Part shown: one piece after another, positions 28,550 through 37,871 of the stretch
How positions within the stretch are numbered: the first letter of the stretch is position 1
Layout of the letters: each line of letters opens with the position of its first letter
Assembly (NCBI RefSeq): GCF_030295325.1
Contig: NZ_AP027059.1
Span: forward strand, 2,290,637 to 2,354,636
Length of the DNA stretch: 64,000 bases
Source: Haliovirga abyssi
Lineage (GTDB): Bacteria > Fusobacteriota > Fusobacteriia > Fusobacteriales > Haliovirgaceae
Direction: 5' to 3'
Translations under genes and position numbers: made by a program
The notes under the pieces: generated by a model
What the model was told of the DNA's origin: nothing
Databases searched by the model: none
The model's input: only the letters and a program-made list of their open reading frames with translations

Positions 28550-29416
28550 TCACCTAACCAATCCTTTATATAATTTTAAAAAATACATAATCTCTTTAAT
28601 TTTGTATTTTAAATAACTTCTAATAGGAAGCTCTTTTTTATTTAAATAAATAGCCTCTTTATATTTTTCACTAAAACAATTAACTCTAAATTTTCTTCCG
28701 TTTTCTAAAATGTATAATTTTTCATATTCAATTTTTTTCATTCTATTCGCTGAATATCCACTTGGATATTTCCCAAATTGACTTGGATCTTTAAATGATT
28801 TTAAATTATTTTTTTTATATAATAAACTAAAAATAGATTGATCATGTCTATGTTCAATAAAGTCTTCTCTTTGTTCAATCCTTTTATCAAATTTATCAGT
28901 CAAATTTATTTCATTACAACTATATTCTAAAAATTTCTCAAAGAACTTTACACTAAAATCTGTTTTTTTTATTAACATAAAAGAAGCTAAAATTTGGTTA
29001 CTATTATAATATTTATCATTATCACAATCCATATTTATAAACAATTCTTTTTTTGTCCATTGGGATTCTATTAAAGGTAATTCAAACCCCATAATATCTT
29101 GATTTGAATTTTTAAGTTCTTCAATTAAAATATCAACCTTTTTTAAAAAAAATGCTCCCGCATCAGAATAAAATAAATAATCTCCATTATTTATTTTATT
29201 TAATGTTTTTAATATAAAATATGGCTTCCAAAGCCAATATCCACCACCTCTTTTTTGAGATAAAATATTTTTATTTTTATTGTAAAATTCATAATCTATA
29301 TCATTTGGGGTATAACCCATTATTTTATCAAAATTACCATTCATTTTTGCCATTATTAGTGCAAATTTTTTTTGTTTTAAAAATTTTTCATCTCCATAGG
29401 TTGTAAAAAATTTCAT
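28550..29416 (-). CDS. Putative glycosyltransferase of uncharacterised type
   Basis: A 288-residue protein. FFTTYGDEKFLKQKKFAL opens the sequence. GGGYWLWKPYFILKTLN, then DYLFYSDAGAFFL with a possible DxD-like site, and EHRHDQSIFSLLYKK stand out. Proteins with the GYWLWKPY and HRHDQS stretches occur in capsule loci and are thought to be glycosyltransferases. I cannot name the CAZy family with confidence. The ATG at 29416 overlaps the fucosyltransferase stop as ATGA, so a start further upstream is unlikely. Confidence 0.7.
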   Translation of the reverse strand: MKFFTTYGDEKFLKQKKFALIMAKMNGNFDKIMGYTPNDIDYEFYNKNKNILSQKRGGGYWLWKPYFILKTLNKINNGDYLFYSDAGAFFLKKVDILIEELKNSNQDIMGFELPLIESQWTKKELFINMDCDNDKYYNSNQILASFMLIKKTDFSVKFFEKFLEYSCNEINLTDKFDKRIEQREDFIEHRHDQSIFSLLYKKNNLKSFKDPSQFGKYPSGYSANRMKKIEYEKLYILENGRKFRVNCFSEKYKEAIYLNKKELPIRSYLKYKIKEIMYFLKLYKGLVR

Positions 29417-30303
29417 AACTTTACCCACCCTTCAGAAACAATATCTATTTTTTTATAATCATTAAACCATTTATTAGGAGCTATAACTATTTTGTCTGGA
29501 TTTTTATTTAGCCATGCTACCCACCAACTAAATGTACTATTAGCAATAATGTTGTTTTTACATTGACTCATTAAATACATATCTTTATAACTTTCAAAAC
29601 CTTTATTCCATTCAATAAAATAAATCTCTTTATTATTAAAATTTATATTCTCTTTTACCCAATTTATTTCATCAGAAAAAATAAAAAAAATGGGGTTTTC
29701 TATTTTTTTTGATATTATTTTAATTGCATTTTCATAATAATTTTTATCACAAATATTCCCAAGAATTCTTTTATATTTTGGATTACTATAATAATCTCCT
29801 CTTCTAATATGAATACTCACAGAATTAGAATTTTTTATTTTTATTAATACTTCATTATTTTTTATATCTCTACCATCTATTTTAGGAAATTCAAATTTGT
29901 TTCTAACAATATCCTCAATCCCCTCAAAATACTTTGAACTTTGCCATAATCCACTATAAAATAAAATTTCTTCTTTTTTCTCAGCTCTATATACATTTTC
30001 TTTATATAAAAAATCTTCTCCTTCATTAATATAACTTTTTTTCACTCCAAAAATTTTTCTTCTTATTTTTGAAAATATATTTTGTTCTCTGTCAATATAT
30101 TTTTTTACTTTTTCATTAGAAATCATAGATTCTTTTATTTTAAAGATTCTTTCTAATTCATATCCGTTATTATCTTTAACTTCTTTAAATCTGTCAAGAT
30201 ATAAAGCTACATTTTCACTTCCATATTTTTCTCTTAATGATAAATAAAAAGCATATTGAAACATTTGATTTCCTAGTCCACCTATTATTTCTACTACTTT
30301 CAT
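29413..30303 (-). CDS. Alpha-1,2-fucosyltransferase, GT11 family
   Basis: A 296-residue GT11 enzyme. The N-terminal IIGGLGNQMFQYAFYLSLRE is the family hallmark, the GDP-fucose-binding VSIHIRRGDYYSN is intact, and NSTFSWWVAWLN near the C-terminus is the third conserved motif. It would transfer fucose from GDP-L-fucose, whose synthesis genes fcl and gmd lie upstream in the same locus. This gives a clear donor-transferase link within the operon. Acceptor unknown. Confidence 0.93.
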   Translation of the reverse strand: MKVVEIIGGLGNQMFQYAFYLSLREKYGSENVALYLDRFKEVKDNNGYELERIFKIKESMISNEKVKKYIDREQNIFSKIRRKIFGVKKSYINEGEDFLYKENVYRAEKKEEILFYSGLWQSSKYFEGIEDIVRNKFEFPKIDGRDIKNNEVLIKIKNSNSVSIHIRRGDYYSNPKYKRILGNICDKNYYENAIKIISKKIENPIFFIFSDEINWVKENINFNNKEIYFIEWNKGFESYKDMYLMSQCKNNIIANSTFSWWVAWLNKNPDKIVIAPNKWFNDYKKIDIVSEGWVKL

Positions 30304-30341
30304 GTATTTTTCCCACTCCTTATTTTTCTAATTTTAGTCAG

Positions 30342-30458
30342 TTATAAAATTCTGCAAACCTTAATTTTATTATCTTCAAACTTTATAAATAATTCTATTA
30401 TCCCTACATCCCTTCAATGTGGCGGGAGTGTGTATTTTTTGACATTGCCATAAAACAT
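30342..30458 (-). pseudogene. Short degenerate reading frame
   Basis: The frame from ATG 30458 reads FYGNVKKYTLPPH, a TGA (30416-30414), then RDVGIIELFIKFEDNKIK and VCRIL before TAA. Changing the TGA to TGG would give 38 residues with a HWRDVG stretch. A ribosome binding site, AGAGGAG, lies upstream. It looks like the remains of a gene in the gap between wzx and the fucosyltransferase. No family is recognised. Confidence 0.3.
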
Positions 30459-30587
30459 ACTTAACACTCCTCTTTTTGTTTGGTTTTTCAAGGGTATTTT
30501 GCAACTATCTATTTCTAATTTAAACCAATGTATAAAATAAATTGTATCTCATATATTATAATTTAATAACTTTTTTTAATTATTCTT

Positions 30588-31991
30588 TTATTTTTTTAAA
30601 GCTAATTTTATAAAATTAAAAAAAGTAATCCTAAAATCTAAAAAAAACATAAAAGGCCACTTCCAATTATTGTAAACTAATTGTCCTATAAACTGACTTA
30701 ATATTAACCCTAATATTCCAATTGAAAAATATTTTAAAAATATAAAACTTAAAAAAATAATAAATATCCCTGTTAAAATACTTGATTTTACAATTGGAAC
30801 TGTATTATTTGTCATAATTAAACCTGCAAAAATAGAATGTTGTACTTCTAAAAAATACATTATAAAAATAATAATTAAATAACTTTCTTTTAATAATTCT
30901 TTATTTGAAATAAACATTATAATTTTGTTTCCAAATAAAATTATAAAAATCCCTTCAATACTATATAAAACCATAGAAATTATAAATAATTTTGAAGATA
31001 TTATTAAAAAATTTTGCATTGTTTTTTTTAACCTTAAATTATTTAATTTAGGAACATATACATTAAATAAAGTCATTGCTGTTGTCACTGCAATATTAAA
31101 AATTTGCATTGTTAGTGCAAACTCTCCAAACTCTTTTAATGATAAATACTTAGCTCCTATTAAATAATTAGCTTTTAAAGTCAAAAAAGCACCTAAAGAG
31201 GCTAATCCCATTTTTTTAGAATTATAAAATATAATAAGAAATAAATCTATTAATTCTTTTTTACTTATAAATTTATTTTTTCTTAGCTTTATTTTAGTTT
31301 CATTATCAAAAAAGTATTTATTAGATAGAATCCTATTAAATAATGCTCCTATTAAATTAGATATTGCTATTCCAAATAAACCATATCCTAAATTTAATAA
31401 TAAAAATGAAAAAAATATATAAATTAATTTTGAATAAACTAAAGACTTATTTGATTCTTTTATTAATCCTCGCCCTAATAAAAGTGGAGTATAATAATAA
31501 TAATAAAAGTTAATAGTAGCAGAAAATATATAAATATTCCAAACATAAATATAATAATTCGCCTTATCCAATCCTTTTACTATAGAATAAATATATACAT
31601 TCCCTAAAGTTATGAGTAAAAAAAATGCTATTATAGAAATAAAGAAATAAATTTTTTTTGACACAAAAATTAATTTCTTTAATAAATAATAATCAATTTC
31701 TTCAGAAAACAAAATATTTATTCCGTTTTTTTTCAATTCCTTTGCTCCACTATATACGTAAGAAACATTTCTTAAAATGCTAGTTTGAAATCCAAAATCT
31801 AATAAATTTACCAATGCTGTTACTGTTAAAAATATATACCAAATTCCTATTTCCTCATTAGTTAATTTTTTTAAAATTACTGGCAATAAAAATAATCCCG
31901 TTCCAATTTGTGTTATTCTCGCTAAATATCCCCAAATTATATCTTTTTTAGAGATTTTTATATCCATAATTAATTTCTCCTTTTTATACAC
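30588..31991 (-). CDS. wzx: Polysaccharide flippase, Wzx/MATE-like
   Basis: A 467-residue integral membrane protein with about 12 to 14 predicted helices. The N-terminal IIWGYLARITQIGTGLFLLP and NEEIGIWYIFLTVTALVNLL are typical of the polysaccharide transport family. It is expected to flip the lipid-linked repeat unit across the inner membrane for polymerisation by a Wzy, for which the 21706 gene is a candidate. The in-frame start 15 bases upstream of MDIKISKK cannot be excluded as the shorter choice. Substrate specificity is not readable. Confidence 0.85.
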   Translation of the reverse strand: MYKKEKLIMDIKISKKDIIWGYLARITQIGTGLFLLPVILKKLTNEEIGIWYIFLTVTALVNLLDFGFQTSILRNVSYVYSGAKELKKNGINILFSEEIDYYLLKKLIFVSKKIYFFISIIAFFLLITLGNVYIYSIVKGLDKANYYIYVWNIYIFSATINFYYYYYTPLLLGRGLIKESNKSLVYSKLIYIFFSFLLLNLGYGLFGIAISNLIGALFNRILSNKYFFDNETKIKLRKNKFISKKELIDLFLIIFYNSKKMGLASLGAFLTLKANYLIGAKYLSLKEFGEFALTMQIFNIAVTTAMTLFNVYVPKLNNLRLKKTMQNFLIISSKLFIISMVLYSIEGIFIILFGNKIIMFISNKELLKESYLIIIFIMYFLEVQHSIFAGLIMTNNTVPIVKSSILTGIFIIFLSFIFLKYFSIGILGLILSQFIGQLVYNNWKWPFMFFLDFRITFFNFIKLALKK

Positions 31992-32019
31992 AACTCATAT
32001 CAATAATTTCTATATTAAG

Positions 32020-32751
32020 TTATTTAACCTTTAATAATCCTAACTTATTATAAATCTTTAGCAAAAATACTTTAAAATCTTTTCTATATATTTCTCCTGT
32101 ACTTCCCGATTCTCCTTTAAATATTGGATATTGCTTAAAATAAGTTGTTTTTTTATTTTTTAATTGTGCATAAAAACAATGTTCTAAAAAATAAAAAGTT
32201 CTGTCATCTACATTTTCATATATATCAATTAATTCTGCTTTATAAAATTTTATAGATACTTTAAAAAAACGTGTATCTACACTTTTAGTCCTTGGATATT
32301 GTTTAAAAAAAGTATTTTTAGATTTTACTTTTAATAAAAAATTTAAATTTTCTATATATAATCTTCCCGTTAATTTAAAAAAACTATCATCTTCTTCATT
32401 CTCAATTTTTTTTAATATTTCGCTATTTAATATAGCATATTTTAAAATTTCACCTTCCCCATACCCCTTTCCTTTTTTTATAATCATATCTTCATTTCCT
32501 AAAAATGAAATTAATTCTATAAGTTTATTATTCTCTTTAGCTATCAGACGCAATCTTTTAAAACCTTCATCTAATTCAAAATTATAATTTGTATTTTCAC
32601 AAAAAATAATATTTTTTACTTCTTTTAACTTTAATATTTTCTCTAAATTTTCAATATATTGTTTTCGTCTTTTATCAGAATCAACCAAATTTAAATAAGG
32701 AGTATTTAAATTTGGTCTAATAGTTCCTGTTAATAATAAAGTAGCTAACAT
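32020..32751 (-). CDS. Uncharacterised protein of the polysaccharide locus
   Basis: A 243-residue protein I cannot assign. It begins LATLLLTGTIRPNLNTPYL and NLVDSDKRRKQYIENLEKIL, then KNIIFCENTNYNFEL, a pattern like the nucleotide-sugar side of GT-A folds. FFKLTGRLYIENLNFLL and TRFFKVSIKFYKAEL, then DRTFYFLEHCFY, follow. Such proteins are often annotated as hypothetical glycosyltransferases in O-antigen clusters. No signal peptide or membrane helix. GGAGAG provides the ribosome binding site. It lies between fcl and wzx. Confidence 0.6.
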   Translation of the reverse strand: MLATLLLTGTIRPNLNTPYLNLVDSDKRRKQYIENLEKILKLKEVKNIIFCENTNYNFELDEGFKRLRLIAKENNKLIELISFLGNEDMIIKKGKGYGEGEILKYAILNSEILKKIENEEDDSFFKLTGRLYIENLNFLLKVKSKNTFFKQYPRTKSVDTRFFKVSIKFYKAELIDIYENVDDRTFYFLEHCFYAQLKNKKTTYFKQYPIFKGESGSTGEIYRKDFKVFLLKIYNKLGLLKVK

Positions 32752-32777
32752 TTTTCTCTCCTAAACAATTTTATATT

Positions 32778-33704
32778 TTAATCTCTCTCCAAATACCACT
32801 CATAAACTTTTCTTATTCCATCCTCCAATTTCACTTTATGTTTCCACCCTGTTTTATGCAATCTATCAACATTTAATAACTTTCTTGGTGTCCCATCAGG
32901 TTTACTTATATCATTTACTATTTTCCCTTTGTATCCAACTACTTTTTTGATAATTTCAGCTAATTCTCTTATTTCTATATCTTCTCCAGTTCCCATATTT
33001 ACATGTATTTCATCACTATAATTATTCATAAGATGTATTAATGCATCTGCCAAATCATCTACATACATAAATTCTCTTCTTGGTTTACCTGTCCCCCACA
33101 TAACAACTTCTTTATCTCCATTTACTTTTGCATCATGAAATTTTCTAATAAGTGCGGGCATTACATGGCTTGTTTCAAGGTCAAAATTATCATTTATACC
33201 ATATAAATTTGTAGGCATAGCTGATATAAAATCTACTCCATATTGTCGCCTATAAAATTTACATAATTCTATACCACTTATCTTAGCTATTGCATATGCT
33301 TCATTTGTAGGTTCTAAATATCCACTTAATAACTCTTCCTCTACCATTGGTTGTTTCGCAAATTTTGGATATATACAAGAACTACCTAAAAATAGTAATT
33401 TTTTTACACCATATGTATAAGCACTATGAATTATATTTGTTTCTATCATTAAATTATCATATATAAATTCTGCTGGATATGTATTATTAGCATGTATTCC
33501 TCCAACTTTTGCTGCTGCTAAAAATACATAATCTGGTTTTTCCTCTCCAAAAAACTTTTCTACGTCTAATTGTCTTCTTAGATCAAGCTCTTTTGAAGTC
33601 CTATGTATTATATTGCTATAACCTAATTCATTAAGTCTCCTAATAATAGCAGAACCAACCATACCTCTATGTCCTGCTATATATATTTTAGCATTTTTAT
33701 CCAT
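32778..33704 (-). CDS. fcl: GDP-L-fucose synthase
   Basis: A 308-residue extended SDR. It epimerises and reduces GDP-4-keto-6-deoxymannose, made by Gmd, to GDP-L-fucose using [19 protein letters not shown] is the NADP motif, [10 protein letters not shown] holds the catalytic serine and cysteine region, and [14 protein letters not shown] carries Tyr-x3-Lys. [14 protein letters not shown] and [16 protein letters not shown] complete the signature. An IS3 element and a truncated gene now separate it from gmd. Confidence 0.95.
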   Translation of the reverse strand: MDKNAKIYIAGHRGMVGSAIIRRLNELGYSNIIHRTSKELDLRRQLDVEKFFGEEKPDYVFLAAAKVGGIHANNTYPAEFIYDNLMIETNIIHSAYTYGVKKLLFLGSSCIYPKFAKQPMVEEELLSGYLEPTNEAYAIAKISGIELCKFYRRQYGVDFISAMPTNLYGINDNFDLETSHVMPALIRKFHDAKVNGDKEVVMWGTGKPRREFMYVDDLADALIHLMNNYSDEIHVNMGTGEDIEIRELAEIIKKVVGYKGKIVNDISKPDGTPRKLLNVDRLHKTGWKHKVKLEDGIRKVYEWYLERD

Positions 33705-33717
33705 TTTATCCCTCCTA

Positions 33718-33765
33718 AAAAGAAACCACGAATATTCTCGAATGAAAACGAATATTCTTGTTATA
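33718..33765. repeat. ACCACGAATATTC-type repeat
   Basis: AAACCACGAATATTCTCGAA then TGAAAACGAATATTCTTG is the forward form of a repeat whose inverse form occurs at 35850-35882 and 12172-12210. This copy and the 35850 copy face each other across the IS3 element. Confidence 0.5.
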
Positions 33766-33899
33766 AATATTTATAATATATAAATTTTATTTAAACACTA
33801 TTCTTTGATATTCTAATCTTTCATTTTTAAAGTTTATAATCATACCTAATTTTTTATTAGTTGCTTTCAAATAATAAAAAAATAATCTACACTTTAATC

Positions 33900-35375
33900 T
33901 GTACCCTTTGTCAAGTACATTTTAAAAAAAAGTAGTTAAGCTGATTTATTTTCTAAAAGATGATTTCTATATTTTATAGGAGTCATCTTTTTTAATCCCC
34001 ACTGACATCTATAATTATTATAATAATCCATATAATCATCAATCTCATTAATTAATTCTTCAAATGTATTACATTCTTTAATATTTGCTTCATCTTTAAA
34101 GTGGCCAAAAAATGATTCTTGAGGAGCATTGTCCCAGCAATTACCTCTTCTTGACATTGACTGATCTAAGCCACTATTTTTAACTAATTTTTGAAATGTT
34201 GGGCTTGTATAATGGACTCCTTGATCAGAATGTATTAATGCATCCTTATGAATTTTAAAGCTTTTGTTTTCCATAAGAGTTCTTATTGTTTCTGTTGCAA
34301 TTTCTAACTTAATATTTTTAGATAATACATATGCAGGTATTTCTCCTGTTGAACTATCCTTAATAGTTGATAAATACGCACGTTGACCATTACCATATGA
34401 TAGGTATGTTATATCTGTTAATAATATTTTCCCTGGTATTTCTTGTTTAAATTCCCTATTCAATTTATTTGGAATAGTTGTATGCTCTTTTGTAGCCTTT
34501 GCTATTCTCTTATAAGGATTTGCCTTTCTAATCGTACATACAATACTATATTTTTTCATAATTCTTCTGATTTTTTTCAGATTAAAAATTGTAGCAAATT
34601 CATTTTCTAAAGTCATTTTTATCTGTCTAGCTCCCTTTTGCCTACCTTTGAATTCATATGCTTTTATGATTAAATCTCTTGCTTTTTCATCTTCTAATTC
34701 TTGATTGCTTTTATTTGTTTTGGAAGTTTCAGACAAATAGTTATAATAACTTGTTCTAGAAATTTCTGCAACTTCACATAAATATTTTATAATATTTTTT
34801 ACACCACTTGTTTCTATTACATCTTTGATTATAACAAACTTTTCTGATGGCGATAATTCAATTAATTTACCGTTCACCTCTCTTTCTCGCACGTCTAGCT
34901 TTTTTAGCAAATCAATCTCCGCTTGAAGATAATCATTTTTTACTTGAAGCCTTTCATATTTCTCTTCTAAAGATAGCTCTCTTTCTAAAGGTCGTCCAGA
35001 GTTCTCTTTTCTTCTATCATCTAACCCTAATACTCCTTGCTCTTTATAGGCACGTCTCCATCTTGCTGCTGCTGATCGAATCCTTTTCATCCCTAATACT
35101 TGTACGTCAAATCCATATTTTTCAAATATTGCTCTAGGTAAAATTTTATCTTGACTTTCTGCAATAAAAATTCTTCTGAATTCTGATGTATATGTGATTG
35201 CCTTAGAACTTATAGTTTTGACATATTTATTTTTTGATAAAATTTCAATCTCTTTTTTTGTGAATATTTTGTTGCTCATGAAATCCTCCAATCTATTAAA
35301 TTAACATTATAGATATTATATAAAAATACCATATCTGATGCAACTTTTTTTTAAATGTCCATCTTATAGGGTACA
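33900..35375 (-). mobile_element. IS3-family insertion sequence
   Basis: The terminal inverted repeats begin TGTACCCTTTGTCAAGTACA at the left and, read inward from the right, TGTACCCTATAAGATGGACA; both continue into an A-rich ATTT(T)AAAAAAAAG. The element is 1,476 bp with TG...CA ends and one transposase gene. No clear target duplication is visible. The right end abuts the core of a family 2 repeat (35381), and the left flank may hold the other part of that repeat. Confidence 0.82.
33936..35279 (-). CDS. IS3-family transposase (single fused frame)
   Basis: A 447-residue transposase in one frame, with no OrfA/OrfB frameshift. The N-terminal half has helix-turn-helix segments (EFRRIFIAESQDKILPRAIF, RRAYKEQGVLGLDDRR) and a coiled coil around ERLQVKNDYLQAEIDLLKKL. 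The catalytic domain carries LLTDITYL, IHSDQGVHYTS and the GNCWDNAPQESFFGHFKDE block with the final Glu. GGAGGATTTC places the start at ATG 35279, not at the frame's upstream GTG. It appears intact. Confidence 0.92.
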   Translation of the reverse strand: MSNKIFTKKEIEILSKNKYVKTISSKAITYTSEFRRIFIAESQDKILPRAIFEKYGFDVQVLGMKRIRSAAARWRRAYKEQGVLGLDDRRKENSGRPLERELSLEEKYERLQVKNDYLQAEIDLLKKLDVREREVNGKLIELSPSEKFVIIKDVIETSGVKNIIKYLCEVAEISRTSYYNYLSETSKTNKSNQELEDEKARDLIIKAYEFKGRQKGARQIKMTLENEFATIFNLKKIRRIMKKYSIVCTIRKANPYKRIAKATKEHTTIPNKLNREFKQEIPGKILLTDITYLSYGNGQRAYLSTIKDSSTGEIPAYVLSKNIKLEIATETIRTLMENKSFKIHKDALIHSDQGVHYTSPTFQKLVKNSGLDQSMSRRGNCWDNAPQESFFGHFKDEANIKECNTFEELINEIDDYMDYYNNYRCQWGLKKMTPIKYRNHLLENKSA

Positions 35376-35380
35376 GTATA

Positions 35381-35513
35381 CTTCATCTGGTAAGATATAA
35401 ATGTTTTTCTAAATTTTTGGCTTCTGAAAAATTTTGTTTTGAAAAATCGCATATTTCAAAAAAACGGCGTAGCTTATTTTCTAAACAAATTTATACTTTC
35501 CTAACAAATTAAA
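35381..35513 (+). repeat. Modular repeat family 2, copy B
   Basis: CTTCATCTGGTAAGATATAA, TTTTTCTAAATTTTTGGCTT, AAAAATCGCATATTTCAAAA, GGCGTAGCTTATTTTCTAAA and ATTTATACTTTCCTAACAAA match the copy at 46522 block by block. It lies between the IS3 right end and the GxxExxY gene, whose C-terminus it replaces. Confidence 0.75.
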
Positions 35514-35795
35514 AAGTTGTGCTCTATGTATATCTTTAATTTTTTCAACTGTTTTTAATTCTAAAATTATTTTATTACCAACTAGAATATCTGCTATATA
35601 ACTTCCTATCTCTTTTCCGTGAAAAATTACTTTTATATTCTTTTGTTGTTCTGCATATATCCTTTTTTCATGAAAAAGAACCATCATTGCATTTTCATAT
35701 ACTTTTTCTAAAAAACCGTTCCCAAGCTCATTATGAACTTCCATTGCTATTCCTATTATTTTATAAGATGAATCTTTATATACAATCCCCTCCAC
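35481..35795 (-). pseudogene. GxxExxY protein truncated by a repeat
   Basis: The protein has the defining features of the GxxExxY family (PD-(D/E)XK-like): ELGNGFLEKVYENAMMVLF near the start, VGNKIILELKTVEKI with the ELK motif, and HRAQLFNLL. It usually ends with a further roughly 15-20 residues (LxxxGxxxGLLINF). Here the last codons (GKYKFV and stop) are encoded by the tail of repeat copy B at 35481-35513. The real C-terminus has been lost. Function of the family is unknown; it is common near surface-polysaccharide genes and in anaerobes. Confidence 0.78.
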
Positions 35796-35844
35796 ATCTA
35801 ATCCCCTTTTATAACCCTATCATTCATTACTAATTCCCATAAAT

Positions 35845-35884
35845 ATATTTATTCGTTACCATTCGTTTTATTCGTGGTTAATAT
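35845..35884. repeat. ATTCGT-type repeat
   Basis: TTTATTCGTTACCATTCGTT then TTATTCGTGGTTAATA is the inverse of the repeat at 33718. It directly abuts the end of gmd. Confidence 0.5.
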
Positions 35885-35887
35885 TTT

Positions 35888-36970
35888 TTAATCAAAAGAT
35901 TTTCTAATTCGTTCCTCTTTCGCTACCATTTTCATATCTGATTTAACCATTATCTTAACTAATTCTTTAAATGAAGTATTTGTTGGATTCCATCCTAATT
36001 TTTCTTTTGCCTTAGTTGGGTCTCCTAATAATTGTTCAACTTCTGTAGGTCTAAAGTATTTTGGATCTACTTCCACTAATACTTTTCCTGTAGATTTATC
36101 TACTCCTTTTTCATCTATTCCTGTTCCTTGCCATTCAAGTTCTATTCCTGCTTCTTTAAATGCTAAAGTTGTAAATTCTCTTACTGTGTGCATTTCTCCT
36201 GTAGCTATTACAAAATCTTCTGGTTTATCATATTGCAATATAAGCCACATACACTCTACATAATCTTTTGCATATCCCCAATCTCTTTTTGCATCCATAT
36301 TTCCTAAATATAATTTTTTTTGTTTCCCTGATTTTATTCTTGCTACTGCAAGAGTTATTTTTCTTGTTACAAATGTTTCTCCTCTTCGTTCTGACTCATG
36401 ATTAAACAGTATTCCATTTACAGCAAACATATCATATGCTTCTCTATAATTTTTAGTTATCCAAAATCCATACATTTTTGCTACTGCATAAGGACTTCTT
36501 GGATAAAATGGTGTCGTTTCGCTTTGTGGTACTTCTTGCACTTTTCCATATAATTCAGAAGTTGAAGCTTGATATATTTTTGTTTTTTTCTCAAATCCTA
36601 AAAATCTAACCGCTTCTAATAATCTTAAAGTTCCTATCCCATCAGTATCTGCTGTGTACTCTGGCACTTCAAAAGATACCTGTACATGTGATTGAGCAGC
36701 TAAATTATAAATTTCAGTTGGCTCTATTTCTCTTATTAATCTAATTAAATTTGTAGAATCTGTCATATCTCCATAATGCAATTTAACTTTTCTTTCTTTG
36801 TGCATATCTTGTATTAATTCATCTATATATAAATGTTCTATTCTTCCTGTATTAAAACTAGAACTTCTTCTTATAATTCCATGTACTTCATACCCTTTTT
36901 CTAATAATAATTCAGCAAGATAAGACCCATCTTGTCCTGTTATTCCTGTTATTAATGCTACTTTTGACAT
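35888..36970 (-). CDS. gmd: GDP-mannose 4,6-dehydratase
   Basis: A 360-residue SDR enzyme converting GDP-mannose to GDP-4-keto-6-deoxymannose. [20 protein letters not shown] is the NADP site, [20 protein letters not shown] holds conserved contacts, [14 protein letters not shown] and [13 protein letters not shown] carry the catalytic Thr/Ser, Glu and Tyr-x3-Lys. [15 protein letters not shown] is family specific. It is the first enzyme gene behind the promoter at 37230 and provides the substrate for Fcl. Confidence 0.97.
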   Translation of the reverse strand: MSKVALITGITGQDGSYLAELLLEKGYEVHGIIRRSSSFNTGRIEHLYIDELIQDMHKERKVKLHYGDMTDSTNLIRLIREIEPTEIYNLAAQSHVQVSFEVPEYTADTDGIGTLRLLEAVRFLGFEKKTKIYQASTSELYGKVQEVPQSETTPFYPRSPYAVAKMYGFWITKNYREAYDMFAVNGILFNHESERRGETFVTRKITLAVARIKSGKQKKLYLGNMDAKRDWGYAKDYVECMWLILQYDKPEDFVIATGEMHTVREFTTLAFKEAGIELEWQGTGIDEKGVDKSTGKVLVEVDPKYFRPTEVEQLLGDPTKAKEKLGWNPTNTSFKELVKIMVKSDMKMVAKEERIRKSFD

Positions 36971-37229
36971 TATATTGCCCCTCTCTATATTTATTTTTCA
37001 ATCTCAAATTAACTCAAATAATTAAATTAGCTCCAATTATTTATAAGTTAAATCTTTATATAATTTTTCTTCCGTAATTCCCTTTTCAAATCTATACCTT
37101 CTTTTTATCCTTCATCCGCTTTTATCCCGTGCATATCTCGTGGTTTCAAATTTTATTTTTTTTATCTTTTTTATTCATAATTTCATAATTCTACATATAA
37201 AATTAATTGTTTTTTATTTGAACAACACT
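36971..37229 (-). other. Long 5' leader of the polysaccharide operon
   Basis: About 260 bases lie between the gmd start and the promoter at 37230-37258. They hold a CCGTG/CGTGG-type repeat (37105-37150: TCATCCGCTTTTATCCCGTG, then CATATCTCGTGGTTTC) and AT-rich sequence. No JUMPstart/ops element or riboswitch was recognised. Confidence 0.5.
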
Positions 37230-37258
37230 ATAATACCATTTCAGCTTACTTTTGTCAA
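37207..37258 (-). promoter_or_regulatory. Promoter of the polysaccharide operon with shared operator motif
   Basis: On the minus strand TTGACA (37258-37253), a 17-base spacer and TATTAT (37235-37230) form a good sigma-70 promoter. Directly downstream lies TTGTTCAAATAAAAAACAA. The regulator gene's own promoter at 37895-37923 has TTGTTCAATAAAAAAACAAG in the same relative place. A shared +1-region motif suggests a common operator. Confidence 0.7.
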
Positions 37259-37366
37259 TAAGCAATCCACTTATTTTTAGACCAAATTTTACATTCCAAT
37301 TACCTTTTGATTTTTTTTAAATATGCTTCAAATATTAATATCCTTCGTGGTATTTTTAATCTTTTA

Positions 37367-37867
37367 TTATTTAGATATCAAATTAACAAATTCATTTTCT
37401 AATTCATTTTCCAATTCGATATCCCAAAGCAATACCAGTACATCTCCTTTTTTGATATCCTCTTTATTCAAAATATGCTCGTAAACCACTTTTTTGGAAT
37501 CCAATGTCATCTTTGCTATTTCAAATATTTCATCCTTTTCACCTAATAAATATATATTTTTATCTAATGAGTTCTCTATAATTATATTAATTTTATTTGA
37601 TAGCTTTATTATTTCATTATATGATTTTTTTATATATCTTAATGTCTTTTTTGTTTTTTCCTTTATCCCTTGTGGTGTCAAAATATATTTCATAGTTTTA
37701 GGAGTCATCTGTTCTGTTTTTAATAACCCTGTTTTGACACATTTTTTTATTAATGAATTTACCATTCCTAATGAAAATGATGTCCTCTTTGCTATTTCTC
37801 TTTGAGTCATTGTAGGATTATCTTCCAATACTTCCAAAATCTCTATTTCTTTTGTTATTTTTCTCAC
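37367..37867 (-). CDS. EPS-associated winged-helix transcriptional regulator
   Basis: A 166-residue protein. The N-terminal winged helix (ILEVLEDNPTMTQREIAKRT, then LGMVNSLIKKCVKTGLLK) resembles the MarR-like regulators that open exopolysaccharide operons in many bacteria. KYILTPQGIKEKTKKTLRY follows. The C-terminal 80 residues (NIYLLGEKDEIFEIAKMTLD and VLVLLWDIELENELE) form a second domain that could sense a ligand. It is the first gene upstream of gmd and has its own promoter, whose downstream motif recurs at the gmd promoter. The most likely target is this locus itself. Confidence 0.8.
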   Translation of the reverse strand: MRKITKEIEILEVLEDNPTMTQREIAKRTSFSLGMVNSLIKKCVKTGLLKTEQMTPKTMKYILTPQGIKEKTKKTLRYIKKSYNEIIKLSNKINIIIENSLDKNIYLLGEKDEIFEIAKMTLDSKKVVYEHILNKEDIKKGDVLVLLWDIELENELENEFVNLISK

Positions 37868-37871
37868 CGCC

